Counted from the stretch's first letter, positions 8,428-16,685 are shown. The stretch is DNA of 64,000 nt from Orlajensenia stereocauli (GCF_039548895.1 NZ_JBCLVG010000002.1), one strand, 5' to 3'. Translations and numbers: made by a program. The notes: generated by a model not told the origin, from the sequence alone.

Positions 8428-9398
8428 CCACCAGTGTGAGCTCGGATGCCGCCGGCCGCCGTGCGCTGATCGGGGACACGAAGGGCCGCCGCAAGAAGGC
8501 TCGGAAGTCGCTCGACGACGAGGCCGACCGCGGAGTGCTCTCGGAGCACGAGCGACGGCGCGGGGGAGTTCGCGCCTCGATGACCGGGGTGCACATCGTG
8601 CTCTTCGTGGGACTCGTCGTCGCGGGGCTCGGGCCGATCCTGTGGTTGGCGAAGGCCGCCGTCACCCCCACGCAGGACACCCTGCAGCATCCGTTCGAAC
8701 TCTGGCCCAACGGCATCGACTGGGCGAACCTGTCGACGGCGTGGAACGACGTGCACATCGACCAGTACTTCGTGAACACGTTGGTGATCGCCGCCGGTTC
8801 CTGGCTGTTCCAGGTGCTCGTCGCCACGACGGCCGGCTACGCGCTCTCGGTGCTGAAGCCGAAGTACGCGCCGATCCTCAACATGGCCGTGCTCGCGACC
8901 ATGTTCATTCCGGCGGTGGTGCTTCTGGTGCCGCTGTACCTGACCATCCTGCATCCGCCGGTCATCGGAACGTCGCTGCTCAACACCTACTGGGCGGTGT
9001 GGCTGCCTGCCGCCGCGAATGCGTTCAACATCCTGCTGGTCAAGCGCTTCTTCGACAACCTCCCGCGTGAGGTGTTCGAAGCGGCGAAGACCGACGGAGC
9101 CGGACCGTTCCGCGTGTTCTGGTCGATCGTGCTGCCGATGTCCCGGCCGATCCTCGGCGTCGTCTCGGTGTTCGCGATCATCGCGGCCTGGAAGGACTTC
9201 CTCTGGCCGCTGCTCGTGCTCCCCGACCCGGCGGTGCAGCCGCTGTCGGTGCGCCTGCCCGCGGTGCAGTCGCAGACCGAGCTCGACGTGTTCCTCGCGG
9301 CGCTCGCCATCTCGACGATCATCCCGGTGGCGCTCTTCCTCGTCTTCCAGCGGCTCTTCCTGCGGAGCGCCGGGCTCGGTGGTGCCGTGAAGGGGTGA
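8412..9398 (+). CDS. ABC sugar transporter permease 2 (MalG-type)
   Basis: A 328-aa membrane permease with six predicted membrane segments and the EAA loop (EAAKTDGAGPFRVFWSIVLP). The N-terminus is a long charged cytoplasmic tail. ATG 8412 overlaps the upstream gene by 16 nt. TTG 8424, which overlaps the upstream stop as TTGA and has ggag 6 nt upstream, is an equally plausible start and would remove four residues. Last gene of the alpha-glucoside operon. Confidence 0.9.
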   Translation: MEHQLTTSVSSDAAGRRALIGDTKGRRKKARKSLDDEADRGVLSEHERRRGGVRASMTGVHIVLFVGLVVAGLGPILWLAKAAVTPTQDTLQHPFELWPNGIDWANLSTAWNDVHIDQYFVNTLVIAAGSWLFQVLVATTAGYALSVLKPKYAPILNMAVLATMFIPAVVLLVPLYLTILHPPVIGTSLLNTYWAVWLPAAANAFNILLVKRFFDNLPREVFEAAKTDGAGPFRVFWSIVLPMSRPILGVVSVFAIIAAWKDFLWPLLVLPDPAVQPLSVRLPAVQSQTELDVFLAALAISTIIPVALFLVFQRLFLRSAGLGGAVKG

Positions 9399-9484
9399 CG
9401 GATGCCGCGCGGCAGTCTCCCGCCCGTCGCCCGCCCGCTCGGCGGGACGCAGGCGCGCCAGCCCGCCCGGTAGCGGCATCCGTC
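9397..9484. repeat. long-range inverted repeat after the sugar operon
   Basis: GACGGATGCCGC (9397-9408) is exactly complementary to GCGGCATCCGTC (9473-9484). The 64-nt interval contains a smaller CCCGCtcgGCGGG hairpin. It probably helps terminate or protect the operon mRNA. Confidence 0.55.
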
Positions 9485-9491
9485 CCTCGAA

Positions 9492-9521
9492 TTGGTGAGA
9501 CGCCACTCTCTGGGATATAGT
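9492..9521 (+). promoter_or_regulatory. promoter of tRNA-Arg
   Basis: TTGGTG (9492-9497) and TATAGT (9516-9521) are separated by 18 bp and stand 39 bp upstream of the tRNA. Confidence 0.7.
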
Positions 9522-9560
9522 CTGTAGGTTGCTTCCGGCCGGTTGGCCGGCGGAGAACAT

Positions 9561-9633
9561 GCGCCCGTAGCTCAACGGATAGAGCATCTGACTACGGATC
9601 AGAAGGTTGGGGGTTCGAATCCCTCCGGGCGCA
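9561..9633 (+). tRNA. tRNA-Arg(ACG)
   Basis: A 73-nt cloverleaf. The acceptor GCGCCCG pairs with CGGGCGC and the discriminator base is A. The anticodon arm TCTGA-CTACGGA-TCAGA places ACG in the loop. The T-arm has GGTTCGAATCC. CCA is not encoded. A hairpin terminator follows at once. Confidence 0.97.
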
Positions 9634-9638
9634 CATCA

Positions 9639-9665
9639 GGCCCCGTCTCACGACGGGGCCTTTCT
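9639..9665 (+). terminator. tRNA terminator
   Basis: A 9-bp stem GGCCCCGTC/GACGGGGCC with a 4-nt loop, followed by TTTCT. Confidence 0.9.
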
Positions 9666-9880
9666 CATTCGCCCGACGCGTCAGCGCTCGTGGAACCCCG
9701 CGTTCGACCCCTCCGCTTCACTTGGCGGGGTTACGGTGACTCGGCAGGTGTTCCTGCACCCGCCAGACCATCGAGTCCGCGCCGAGTCGGATCGTCGGGC
9801 GCGCCGAGTCGAGTCGGACCGGTCGGCGTCGTCGCATGCAGGGCATTGCGCATCCGCCCGCCTCGGAGCATCGTGGTCGC

Positions 9881-10243
9881 ATGATCACCAGCCTCGGTCC
9901 TGACGAGATCTTCGTATTCGGCTCCAACGCGAGCGGCGCGCACGGAGGCGGGGCGGCCAGGTTCGCCGCCGACAACTTCGGCGCCGTCTGGGGGCAGGCC
10001 GAGGGGCTGCAGGGCCGCAGCTACGGCATCGACACCATGAGCGGCCTTCCGACGATCGCGAAGCAGGTGGCCACCTTCCTCGAGTTCGCGGCGCAGCATC
10101 CGGAACTCCGCTTCCTCGTCACGGAGATCGGATGCGGCATCGCGGGCTACACCCCCGATCAGATCGCGCCCTACTTCGCTGATGCGACGCAGAACGTCGT
10201 GCTGCCCGACGCCTTCGTCAGCGTGCTCGAGGGGCGACCGTGA
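9881..10243 (+). CDS. A1S_2505-type (macro-like) protein of unknown function
   Basis: A 120-aa protein with the pattern EIFVFGSNASGAHGGGAARF, GLQGRSYGID and TEIGCGIAGY, which I recognise as the phage-derived A1S_2505-type family with a macro-domain-like, probably nucleotide-binding, core. Its biochemical activity is not known to me. The ATG at 9881 starts just before the first core strand; longer in-frame extensions look non-coding. It overlaps the next gene by 4 nt (GTGA), so the two are translationally coupled. No other phage genes are near. Confidence 0.8.
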   Translation: MITSLGPDEIFVFGSNASGAHGGGAARFAADNFGAVWGQAEGLQGRSYGIDTMSGLPTIAKQVATFLEFAAQHPELRFLVTEIGCGIAGYTPDQIAPYFADATQNVVLPDAFVSVLEGRP

Positions 10244-10965
10244 CCGTGGCACTGACGCACGTCGATCCGTCGACGCCGATCGGGAGAGTGGTCCGTGACC
10301 TCGACGAAGTGCGCCGTCCACTCGACGCCGACGACGGCGTCGCCGTGTTCGTGGACGTCTACCGCGAGGTGACAGCGCTGGTCGCGCAACGGGTGACGGA
10401 CGGCACCTTCGATGATCCCGACTTCGTCGAGGTGCTCGACGTGATGTTCGCCGGGTACTTCCTCGCCGTGCCGAAGGCGCTCGCCGCCGACAGGCCCGTG
10501 TCGAAGGCGTGGGAGCCGCTCGTCGAGCGTCGGGCCGCGAGGCTGTTCCCGCTGCAGTTCGCCCTCGCCGGCATGAACGCGCACATCAACCACGACCTGG
10601 CCCTGGCAGTCGTCACGGTGTGCGCGAAGAAGGATCGCGACCCGGCTTCAGGATCGATCCGCGCCGATTTCGTGCGTATCAACGACGTGCTCGGCGAGCT
10701 CGTACGGCCCATCCGACGGTCGTTCCTCGAGAAGACCGTCGTGCAGCACGGTGCAGCCCTGAGCCCGCTCGCCGACATGCTCACCAACTTCTCGATGGAG
10801 AAGGCGCGCGACGCGGCCTGGGCGTCGGCGCTCACCCTCTGGACTGTTCGCGACGTTCCGTTCGTGCGCGACATCACCAGGCAGACCCTCGCGAGCACCG
10901 TGGGCCTGGTGAGTCGTCAGCTGCTCACGCCGTTCGATCCGCTGGGGCAGCTTCAGGGGCGCTGA
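10240..10965 (+). CDS. DUF5995 family protein
   Basis: A 241-aa, mostly helical cytoplasmic protein with the family signature FPLQFALAGMNAHINHDLAL. The His/Asn-rich core (NAHINHD) could bind a metal, but no function is known to me. The GTG start overlaps the stop of the macro-like gene (GTGA). Its 3' end overlaps the 3' end of the convergent signal peptidase gene by 13 bp, so the two transcripts must be antisense there. Confidence 0.82.
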   Translation: MTVALTHVDPSTPIGRVVRDLDEVRRPLDADDGVAVFVDVYREVTALVAQRVTDGTFDDPDFVEVLDVMFAGYFLAVPKALAADRPVSKAWEPLVERRAARLFPLQFALAGMNAHINHDLALAVVTVCAKKDRDPASGSIRADFVRINDVLGELVRPIRRSFLEKTVVQHGAALSPLADMLTNFSMEKARDAAWASALTLWTVRDVPFVRDITRQTLASTVGLVSRQLLTPFDPLGQLQGR

Positions 10966-11621
10966 GATTCCTGGTGGGTGCCCGCGGCGCCGACCGCGTT
11001 GATGACCGCGTCGTCGGCGGATGCTTCCGGCTCGGCGGCATCCATCTCCCGGCGTCGGCGGCGCATGGACACGATGATCCCGGAGACGATCATGAATGCG
11101 GCGTAGCAGAAGAGGGCCACGGCGATCATGGGGACGATCCAGGAGCGCGCATCACCGTTCACCGCAGCGTTCACGTAGCCGACGAGAGGCACGCTGTACC
11201 AGAGCCGCCCCTGTACCTGCGGCTCGATCACTGTCGGATCGGCGACGTCGTTGTTGTCGCCCTTCGTCGTGAACGAGTACGACCCGTCACTCGCCGCCTG
11301 GATCCCGATCACCCGGTGGGTGATGACGGCGGGGTCCCCTGAACGGATCTGGTAGGTGATGACGTCACCCATGCGGACATCGGCCGGGTCGACCGGCCTC
11401 ACGACGAGAAGCGTGCCAGGGGGCAGCGACGGCTCCATGGATTGTGTGAGCACGGTCATCGGGGTGGCGCCTGCGATCTTCGGAACGACGATCAGTGCGA
11501 TCGCGAGGCCGATCACGACGGCGAGGAGGCCGAGGCTCGAACCGAGGCCGACGTAGTGGAAGACGCCACGCTCTTTTCCAGCGTTCTCCTGACGCTCGGG
11601 TGCATCGATCATGGTGGTCAT
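10953..11621 (-). CDS. SipW-type signal peptidase I (family S26B)
   Basis: A 222-aa membrane protease. One membrane segment lies at residues 28-48 and another near 165-187, followed by a charged cytoplasmic tail. It uses the Ser/His form of the S26 family: Ser61 in TQSMEPSLPPG, His102 in ITHRVIGI where ordinary signal peptidases have Lys, and TTKGDNNDVADP supplying Asp. SipW enzymes process TasA-like exported proteins with an unusual signal, and exactly such proteins are encoded upstream in this operon. Its ATG overlaps the preceding stop by one nucleotide (TGATG). Confidence 0.93.
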   Translation of the reverse strand: MTTMIDAPERQENAGKERGVFHYVGLGSSLGLLAVVIGLAIALIVVPKIAGATPMTVLTQSMEPSLPPGTLLVVRPVDPADVRMGDVITYQIRSGDPAVITHRVIGIQAASDGSYSFTTKGDNNDVADPTVIEPQVQGRLWYSVPLVGYVNAAVNGDARSWIVPMIAVALFCYAAFMIVSGIIVSMRRRRREMDAAEPEASADDAVINAVGAAGTHQESQRP

Positions 11622-12361
11622 CAGGATTCCCTTCGCCTGCGGCGCAGGATGGCGGCGAGCCCGCCGGTCAGGAGCGCTGCGGCCGCAGCGATCGGCACGA
11701 CGGGATCCACTCCCGTGTGGGCGAGAACGTCGAGGTCATGGTCGGATGCCGGGGCGGCACCGGGGCCGCCGACGATCGGGATCGTCGCTCCGCCCGTCGG
11801 GCATTCATCGGTCGCCGGGTCCGGAACGGCGTCCTCGGTCATGGTGAACCTCAGCACCGCGTCAGCGGATGCTGCCTGAGCGGTCGTGCCGCCCACATCC
11901 GCCATCGACAGGCGGAAGGTGATCGGCACGACGGAGCCGGCCCCGACGAGTCGATCGTCGACGAGTGGGGTGCATGACGACGGTTGGGGTCCCAACCCCA
12001 CGTTTGCGCCTTCGGTATCGGCCACGGTCGCGCGGATGCTCAGGGCCGCCGTGTACGAGGCATCAGTCGAGTCCTCGATCCATGCGTCCACCCGGAGTCT
12101 GGCCGCAACCGAGCTGTCGTTGCGCACCCAGATGCGGGCGGAAGCGCTGCGCCCGGGGATGAACGTGCCCAGCGTCGCGAACAGGCCGGTCGGCAGGGTC
12201 GGCGCGAAGGAGACTCCGTCGGAGCTGACTGAGATTGCGTCGGGAGTGGCGGAGGCGCTGGCAGTCGATGCCGGCGAGCCCCAGAGGGCGAAGGCGAGTG
12301 CGACCGCCCCGGTGATCGCGACCGGTCGGTTCGGGGGAATCCTGCCCGATCGCATCGTCAT
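11621..12361 (-). CDS. LAxTG cell-wall-anchored surface protein
   Basis: A 246-aa exported protein with a signal peptide (residues 10-37, ending ASTASASA), a beta-rich ectodomain (VSFAPTLPTGLFATLG, RIWVRNDSSVAARLRVDAWI) and a sortase signal: LAHTG at 213-217, a hydrophobic stretch and an RRRRRES tail. LAxTG is a class E sortase motif of high-GC actinobacteria. In this operon it is a plausible wall anchor or accessory subunit for a surface fibre (inference). It overlaps its neighbours by 4 and 1 nt. Confidence 0.85.
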   Translation of the reverse strand: MTMRSGRIPPNRPVAITGAVALAFALWGSPASTASASATPDAISVSSDGVSFAPTLPTGLFATLGTFIPGRSASARIWVRNDSSVAARLRVDAWIEDSTDASYTAALSIRATVADTEGANVGLGPQPSSCTPLVDDRLVGAGSVVPITFRLSMADVGGTTAQAASADAVLRFTMTEDAVPDPATDECPTGGATIPIVGGPGAAPASDHDLDVLAHTGVDPVVPIAAAAALLTGGLAAILRRRRRES

Positions 12362-13680
12362 CCTGCCAGCACCAGCGTGAATGTCTGCTCGGGCGCGGTC
12401 AGGGTGGGGTTCGTCGACGCGCAGGCACGCTGCTCCAGGAGGGCGCCATCGGTGCTCGACGCATCATCGAGGGACAGGCACATGCCACTTCGCACCGACT
12501 TGAACTGGTAGCTGTTGGTTCCGGGTACAGGGACGACGGTCCAATACCAGCGGTCAGCTGCGGAGTAGGTGCGCATGAGCACCTGCGTTCCGGCCGTCGT
12601 GCTCGCCACCTGCGGGAGAGCCCACGCGAGCCCCGGCGCGTGGCGCGGAATCACCTTGAACCCTCCGGTGACGGGCTGAAGCTGGAACTGCTGGTTGTTG
12701 TGACCGTGGCAGGGCCAGATGATGAGGTCTGTGGAGTCGGTGGTCTGTTCCCCGAACACGTCGAGGCACTTCCCGCTGTTGTCGTTCAGGATCCTGTACC
12801 ACGACGTCGGCGACGTCGGCGCAGGGGTGGTCACGGCGACCTGAGCGGACTTGGTCGACTCATTCCCGGCTCCGTCGATGGCCGCGACCGTGTAGTAGTA
12901 CGTCTTGGACGGGTCGAGGCCCGAGTCTGTGAACGTGGTGGTCGAGCCGACGGTCGCAAGCAGCGTGTACGTGGTGGTACCGGTGGTGTTGCGGTACACA
13001 CGATAGCCGGTGACCCCGACCACGTCGCTCGATGCATTCCACGTGAGAGTGGTTCCCCGAGCGACGGTGCTCGAAGCGGCCAGACCTGTGGGAATGCTCG
13101 GTGCAGTGAGGTCCGCGACGGACTGAGTGACCGGGGTGAGTGCGGTGGACGTCCAGCTGCCGGTGCCCGCCAGCTTCACGCTCAGGGTCGGTGCGACCGA
13201 GGCGACGACGGTCTGATCGGCAGCGGGCAAGGTGGTGAGGATGCAGTACGTGACGGAGGCGCCACCGGAGAGGGAGCCACTGAGCGCCGGCACGCTCGCC
13301 CAGGTTCCGGAGAGTGCCGATGCGGGCGCGGGCGAAGTGCAGGGATTGCCGGTGGTCTGCGGCCACACCTTGACCGCCGTCTTGGCGGCGATGGTCGCAT
13401 TGGACCCGGATGCGAGCGCCGCGCTGGAACTGAAGGTGCCGCTCAGGGTGCCGGTGTTCTGCACCGTGACGGATGTCGCGATCATCGTCGATGATGCCGA
13501 GTAGGTGGTCGCGAGGCCCGCGAACCCGGACTGGGTCACCGAGATGGTGCCTGCCGACGAAGACGCCGATGCCGTGCTGCGGTTCACGACCCAGTCCGCA
13601 TAGCTCGGGATCGCTGTCGCGAACAGGAGGGCGGTCGCAAGGATCAGGGCTCCGCCGACAGTGTGGAGCGGACGGGTCAC
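12358..13680 (-). CDS. secreted protein with fibronectin III and ricin-type lectin domains
   Basis: A 440-aa exported protein. A signal peptide (residues 1-28, PSYADW) is followed by a Ser/Thr/Ala-rich beta domain (30-190) whose start (NRSTASASSSAGTISV) resembles the SipW-substrate family. A fibronectin type III domain (about 192-286, PTGLAASSTVARGTTLTWNA) and a ricin-B-like trefoil (about 290-440, with NSGKCLDVFGE and the Gln-rich NNQQFQLQP) follow. The trefoil usually binds carbohydrate. It probably decorates or links a surface matrix. Overlaps both neighbours by 4 nt (ATGA), so it is part of one translationally coupled operon. Confidence 0.85.
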   Translation of the reverse strand: MTRPLHTVGGALILATALLFATAIPSYADWVVNRSTASASSSAGTISVTQSGFAGLATTYSASSTMIATSVTVQNTGTLSGTFSSSAALASGSNATIAAKTAVKVWPQTTGNPCTSPAPASALSGTWASVPALSGSLSGGASVTYCILTTLPAADQTVVASVAPTLSVKLAGTGSWTSTALTPVTQSVADLTAPSIPTGLAASSTVARGTTLTWNASSDVVGVTGYRVYRNTTGTTTYTLLATVGSTTTFTDSGLDPSKTYYYTVAAIDGAGNESTKSAQVAVTTPAPTSPTSWYRILNDNSGKCLDVFGEQTTDSTDLIIWPCHGHNNQQFQLQPVTGGFKVIPRHAPGLAWALPQVASTTAGTQVLMRTYSAADRWYWTVVPVPGTNSYQFKSVRSGMCLSLDDASSTDGALLEQRACASTNPTLTAPEQTFTLVLAG

Positions 13681-14297
13681 GACGTCCTCTGATTGCCCTC
13701 GAGCGTGATCGTGAACGTGGCCGTGCCACCCTGCACGCTCTGTGGGGCTGCGCTGTCGAGCTTCAGTTCGAAGCAGAGGTAGGTGCTGACGCCCGCGGCG
13801 AGCGTGCTCAGGCCGGGTGAGGCCGGCGTGCTGAACGAAGCCAGGGCGACCGTGGGGTCAGCGACGGCGGCGCCGGTGCACGCCGCGCTCGACGCGACCG
13901 CTGCCACGCCCAGCCGAAGCTGAGGGGCGAGCGCGTTGGTCGTGCTGCTGACTGTGGTGCTGAGCACGTGGAGGTCGAGCGGGATGGTCCCGGAGTTGGT
14001 GACCTTGATCGCGGCTATGCCCATCGTTCCCGGTGCCAGGGGCATCTGCGAGAAGGAGATGGGGCTGGTGGACCCATCGTTGACGGTGATCGCCAGGGTA
14101 CCCGAGGTTATGGTTCCGGCGGAGACCGACGCCGTGGAGTTCCAGAGGGCGAAGGTGCCGCCGGAGGTCAGGATGGCGGCCGCGCAGAGGGCGACGATCG
14201 CGCCGGTGATGACGGTCAGCCGACCCTGCAGGGAGGAGGAGCCGCGCTCACGGCGCAACTGACGGCCTGCTTTCGGCTGTGACTGGGAACTGCGCAT
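13677..14297 (-). CDS. SipW-dependent TasA-like secreted protein
   Basis: A 206-aa protein with a basic N-tail (1-27), a hydrophobic segment (28-46) and the SipW-type processing region SGGTFALWNSTASVSAG (around 45-61), followed by the TasA/camelysin-like pattern ITSGTLAITVNDG. The remaining beta-rich body fits a jelly-roll that polymerises into fibres in known TasA proteins. Overlaps the lectin-like gene by 4 nt. Probable minor or modified fibre subunit compared with the upstream paralogue (inference). Confidence 0.87.
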   Translation of the reverse strand: MRSSQSQPKAGRQLRRERGSSSLQGRLTVITGAIVALCAAAILTSGGTFALWNSTASVSAGTITSGTLAITVNDGSTSPISFSQMPLAPGTMGIAAIKVTNSGTIPLDLHVLSTTVSSTTNALAPQLRLGVAAVASSAACTGAAVADPTVALASFSTPASPGLSTLAAGVSTYLCFELKLDSAAPQSVQGGTATFTITLEGNQRTS

Positions 14298-14344
14298 GAA
14301 CTCCTCCTCCCTTCGGGTTGCGTGACTTCGGTGTGGGTCTGGTA

Positions 14345-14905
14345 CTAGCGCTGCTTCAGCTCGAGCTTTACCGTCGAGAAGTTGACTGTCTTGCCCTGGG
14401 CCGCAAGTGCATTGCCAGCCGTGGTCGTAACGTCGTTGAACGTGTACTTGATGCGAATAGTTGCTGACTGGGGTCCGCCAGTGGGGGCGACGGGCACGGT
14501 CGCCGGTCCGGTGACTTCTGCGCTGCTGCCGAGCTTCACGGCGAGCAAAGTGGCGGATTCGGCGATGAGGCCAGCATCACCAGTCAGCCCGCCTGCGAAA
14601 CCGAGGGTTGCCGAAAGGCCGTTGCCTTCTGCAGTGATGGTCGTCGTGCCCTTGTAGTAGATGCTCTTGCCCGGGATCACCTGATAAGTCCCGATGGTGA
14701 TCGGGGCGTCATCGGTGTAGTCGGTGTTGCCGTTGTCGGCAAACCACCCGCCACCCGTCACGCTCGAAATGCTGAGCTTGCCTGAGGTGATGTTCTGGCC
14801 GTCAACAGTGGCGCTGTCGTTCCACAGCGCGAATGTGCCGGCGCCGCCGAGGAGAAGGGCAATGCCGGCTGCGCCTGCGATGGACCCCTTGATGATCTTG
14901 TTCAT
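14345..14905 (-). CDS. SipW-dependent TasA-like secreted protein (operon leader)
   Basis: A 186-aa protein with a short signal segment, GAAGIALLLGGAGTFALWND (residues 11-30), the hallmark of SipW substrates, then ITSGKLSISSVTGGGWFADN and a beta-rich body ending KLELKQR. First gene of the five-gene minus-strand operon, so it is probably the most abundant product and a candidate main fibre subunit. The start at 14905 follows ggaagga; the longer ORF to 15127 is leader sequence. A 47-bp gap separates it from the next gene, the only real gap inside the operon. Confidence 0.9.
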   Translation of the reverse strand: MNKIIKGSIAGAAGIALLLGGAGTFALWNDSATVDGQNITSGKLSISSVTGGGWFADNGNTDYTDDAPITIGTYQVIPGKSIYYKGTTTITAEGNGLSATLGFAGGLTGDAGLIAESATLLAVKLGSSAEVTGPATVPVAPTGGPQSATIRIKYTFNDVTTTAGNALAAQGKTVNFSTVKLELKQR

Positions 14906-15580
14906 GTGGTGCGGTTCCTTCCGGATGAGCGTGCCGACGCACGGGCTCACCACGAATGGCGCGGCCGTGTCGGCCCGAAGTCGCGCCTCACGCGAGGCGG
15001 AACACTGATGTAGGGCTCGTGCTGAGTACTCGTCACCTTGACGTGTACCTCGGCCGACTGTATATGTCCGCATAACGACCGACCTAGCGATGTACCCCGG
15101 ATACTCTGCACCCAGTAGTGGTGTCACACGAGAAGGGGTCGGCGCGGGATGGAGCAGTGATTTCCCCGCCCTGGATGCACGGGTCTGGCGTGCGACGCAC
15201 GGAAAATGCCCGTAACGCCCTCGAAACAGCGCTTGCGCTGGGTCTGTTGCACGAGATCGACTATCGGCCCGGGTGCGCCACGAGATCGATGATGTACCAC
15301 GATGGCCCGATTCGAGGCCCCGGGTCCCCCTTTATGCCGTCCCCTGTACCCCGGCGAATTCCGGCGATCTCACCGGGGTTTTCAGTAGCAGCGCCGTCCT
15401 CAGCGGATGACGACACCCCCCACTCGGGGTACTTTGTGGTGGGGCACCCGGGACACTAGGCTCACCTCAAGGTATCTGCCACGCGGATACCCCAACCCGA
15501 TTACGCGTCACTACCGAGCGCCGCCCCTAGCGCACTCCTGTGACGGCACACACGTCAGCCGACCCGAAAGGCACGTGGAC

Positions 15581-15721
15581 ATGGAGCCCGAACTCCGTCT
15601 GCCCACACTGGAGCACCCCGCTCCGGCTGTGCTCGGTCATGCCCCGACTGCGCTTCGCGCGGTATCAGGGAGCCTGTGTGGCGCGCCATCGGTGTGCTCT
15701 CGACGGGCCATGTTCGGGTAG
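15581..15721 (+). CDS. possible 46-aa small protein
   Basis: A short ORF beginning MEPELRLPTLEHPAPAVLGH, with gaaagg 9 nt upstream and a promoter-like pair 120-150 bp upstream. It contains two cysteines and no recognisable domain. It may be spurious; I list it because it is the only ORF in this 1-kb gap with a fair ribosome site. Confidence 0.2.
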   Translation: MEPELRLPTLEHPAPAVLGHAPTALRAVSGSLCGAPSVCSRRAMFG

Positions 15722-15810
15722 CCCGGCCGAGATGGCAATCCTGCGAGGGACTGCCGCGATGGGGCGGGGAGTAGGGTCTCCGTCCCATCGTTTCTTCAAC
15801 CCCCACCGCC

Positions 15811-15898
15811 CGCTGAGGCCCGGGCGAAGCCGCGGTCGAAGCGACCGCTCTGCGGACGCGCGTCGCGCGGTCGCTTCGCTTGGCCCTCTGCGGGCGGG
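15811..15898. repeat. REP-like intergenic repeat, inverted pair (locus 1)
   Basis: Forward copy 15811-15843 (cgctgaggcccgggcgaag...cggtcgaagcg) and inverted copy 15868-15898 (cggtcgcttcgcttggccct...gcggg) at the 3' end of the MarR gene. Confidence 0.8.
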
Positions 15899-15914
15899 AG
15901 TGGGGCGGGAGTGT

Positions 15915-16352
15915 TCAGCCCTCGGCGCCGCGCAGCTTGTCGCAGAGGCGGGCGAGCTCGGTCAGCTCGGCGTTGTCGAGCATGGTGCCGACGCGCTGGC
16001 GAATCGACTCGGCATGCTCGACGGCCACTCGGCGGTAGGCGTCGTAGCCGGTGTCGGTCAGCGTGACGATGGCACCCCGGCCGTCGCTCGGATCGGTGAT
16101 CTTGTCGAGGAAGCCGCGGGACACGAGGCGGTCGACGAGGCGGCTCACGCTGGGCTGGGTGAGCAGCACGTGCTTGTTGAGGTCGCGCAGGCGCAGGCTT
16201 CGTCCGGGTTGACGCGAGATGTTGAACATCACGTCGTACTCGTTGAACGAGATGTCGTGAGCCGGGAACTCGTGGGTGAGGGTCCGCATCACAGCGACCT
16301 GGGCGCGGAACAGCGACTCCCACGCTCCGACGGCCGTTGCTTTGTTCGACAT
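15915..16352 (-). CDS. MarR-family transcriptional regulator
   Basis: A 145-aa winged-helix regulator. The recognition region LRDLNKHVLLTQPSVSRLVD and wing DKITDPSDGRGAIVTLTDTG (residues about 55-105) are typical MarR. The start at 16352 follows gaaggggagggcagg. No co-transcribed partner: the efflux gene lies upstream on the same strand, 420 bp away. It may control itself and that efflux gene through palindromes in the gap (see 16686-16704). Ligand unknown; members often sense phenolics or oxidants. Confidence 0.92.
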   Translation of the reverse strand: MSNKATAVGAWESLFRAQVAVMRTLTHEFPAHDISFNEYDVMFNISRQPGRSLRLRDLNKHVLLTQPSVSRLVDRLVSRGFLDKITDPSDGRGAIVTLTDTGYDAYRRVAVEHAESIRQRVGTMLDNAELTELARLCDKLRGAEG

Positions 16353-16539
16353 GCCTGCCCTCCCCTTCGAGGTACAAGAATAGGGGGCGGCGGCCTCAGG
16401 CGTGCGCAGGCAAGCTGGCACCGGGCGGATGAGCCCTCTGGACTGGGCTTCTCTGCGAGTCCGGAGCCGACTCGAGTGGTGCGCGGAGCTGGTTTCGCCG
16501 CGCCCGGTGAGTGTCCGCGAACTGTCCCCGGACGTGATT

Positions 16540-16573
16540 GAGGGCCGGTCGTTGAGGCTAACGACCGGCCCTC
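16540..16573. terminator. hairpin, probable terminator of the efflux transcript
   Basis: GAGGGCCGGTCGTT pairs perfectly with AACGACCGGCCCTC around a 6-nt loop, 200 bp downstream of the minus-strand efflux gene. No strong T-run on either strand, so its role is uncertain. Confidence 0.55.
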
Positions 16574-16685
16574 TCCCTTGCACCAAGAGTGTCCTGCAAT
16601 CACATTCCGCGTCAGCCGCCACAGCAAACAACTGACGCTGAATCGAATATATAACGAAGAGGTAACGGCCGCTAGTACCCTGCAG

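Larger units (their letters stand above)
14906..15914. other. 1-kb gap upstream of the fibre operon, no confident gene
   Basis: No ORF here resembles a known family. It contains several GTACC-type motifs (GTACCTCGG 15044-15052, GTACCCCGG 15092-15100 and 15346-15354, CGGGGTAC 15425-15432), two copies of cacgagatcga around 15250-15292, a plus-strand promoter-like pair (TTGTGG 15434-15439, TAGGCT 15457-15462) and, at its right end, REP-like repeats. It is the likely control region of the fibre operon, possibly with an untranslated RNA or a degraded regulator. Confidence 0.5.

Noticed and set aside
9561..9880. integrated element at tRNA-Arg
   Set aside because: No integrase, no direct repeat of the tRNA 3' end, and normal base composition downstream.
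15540..16541. 333-codon plus-strand frame across the MarR gene
   Set aside because: Its second half is antisense to the MarR gene and passes through a REP-like repeat; no domain visible.
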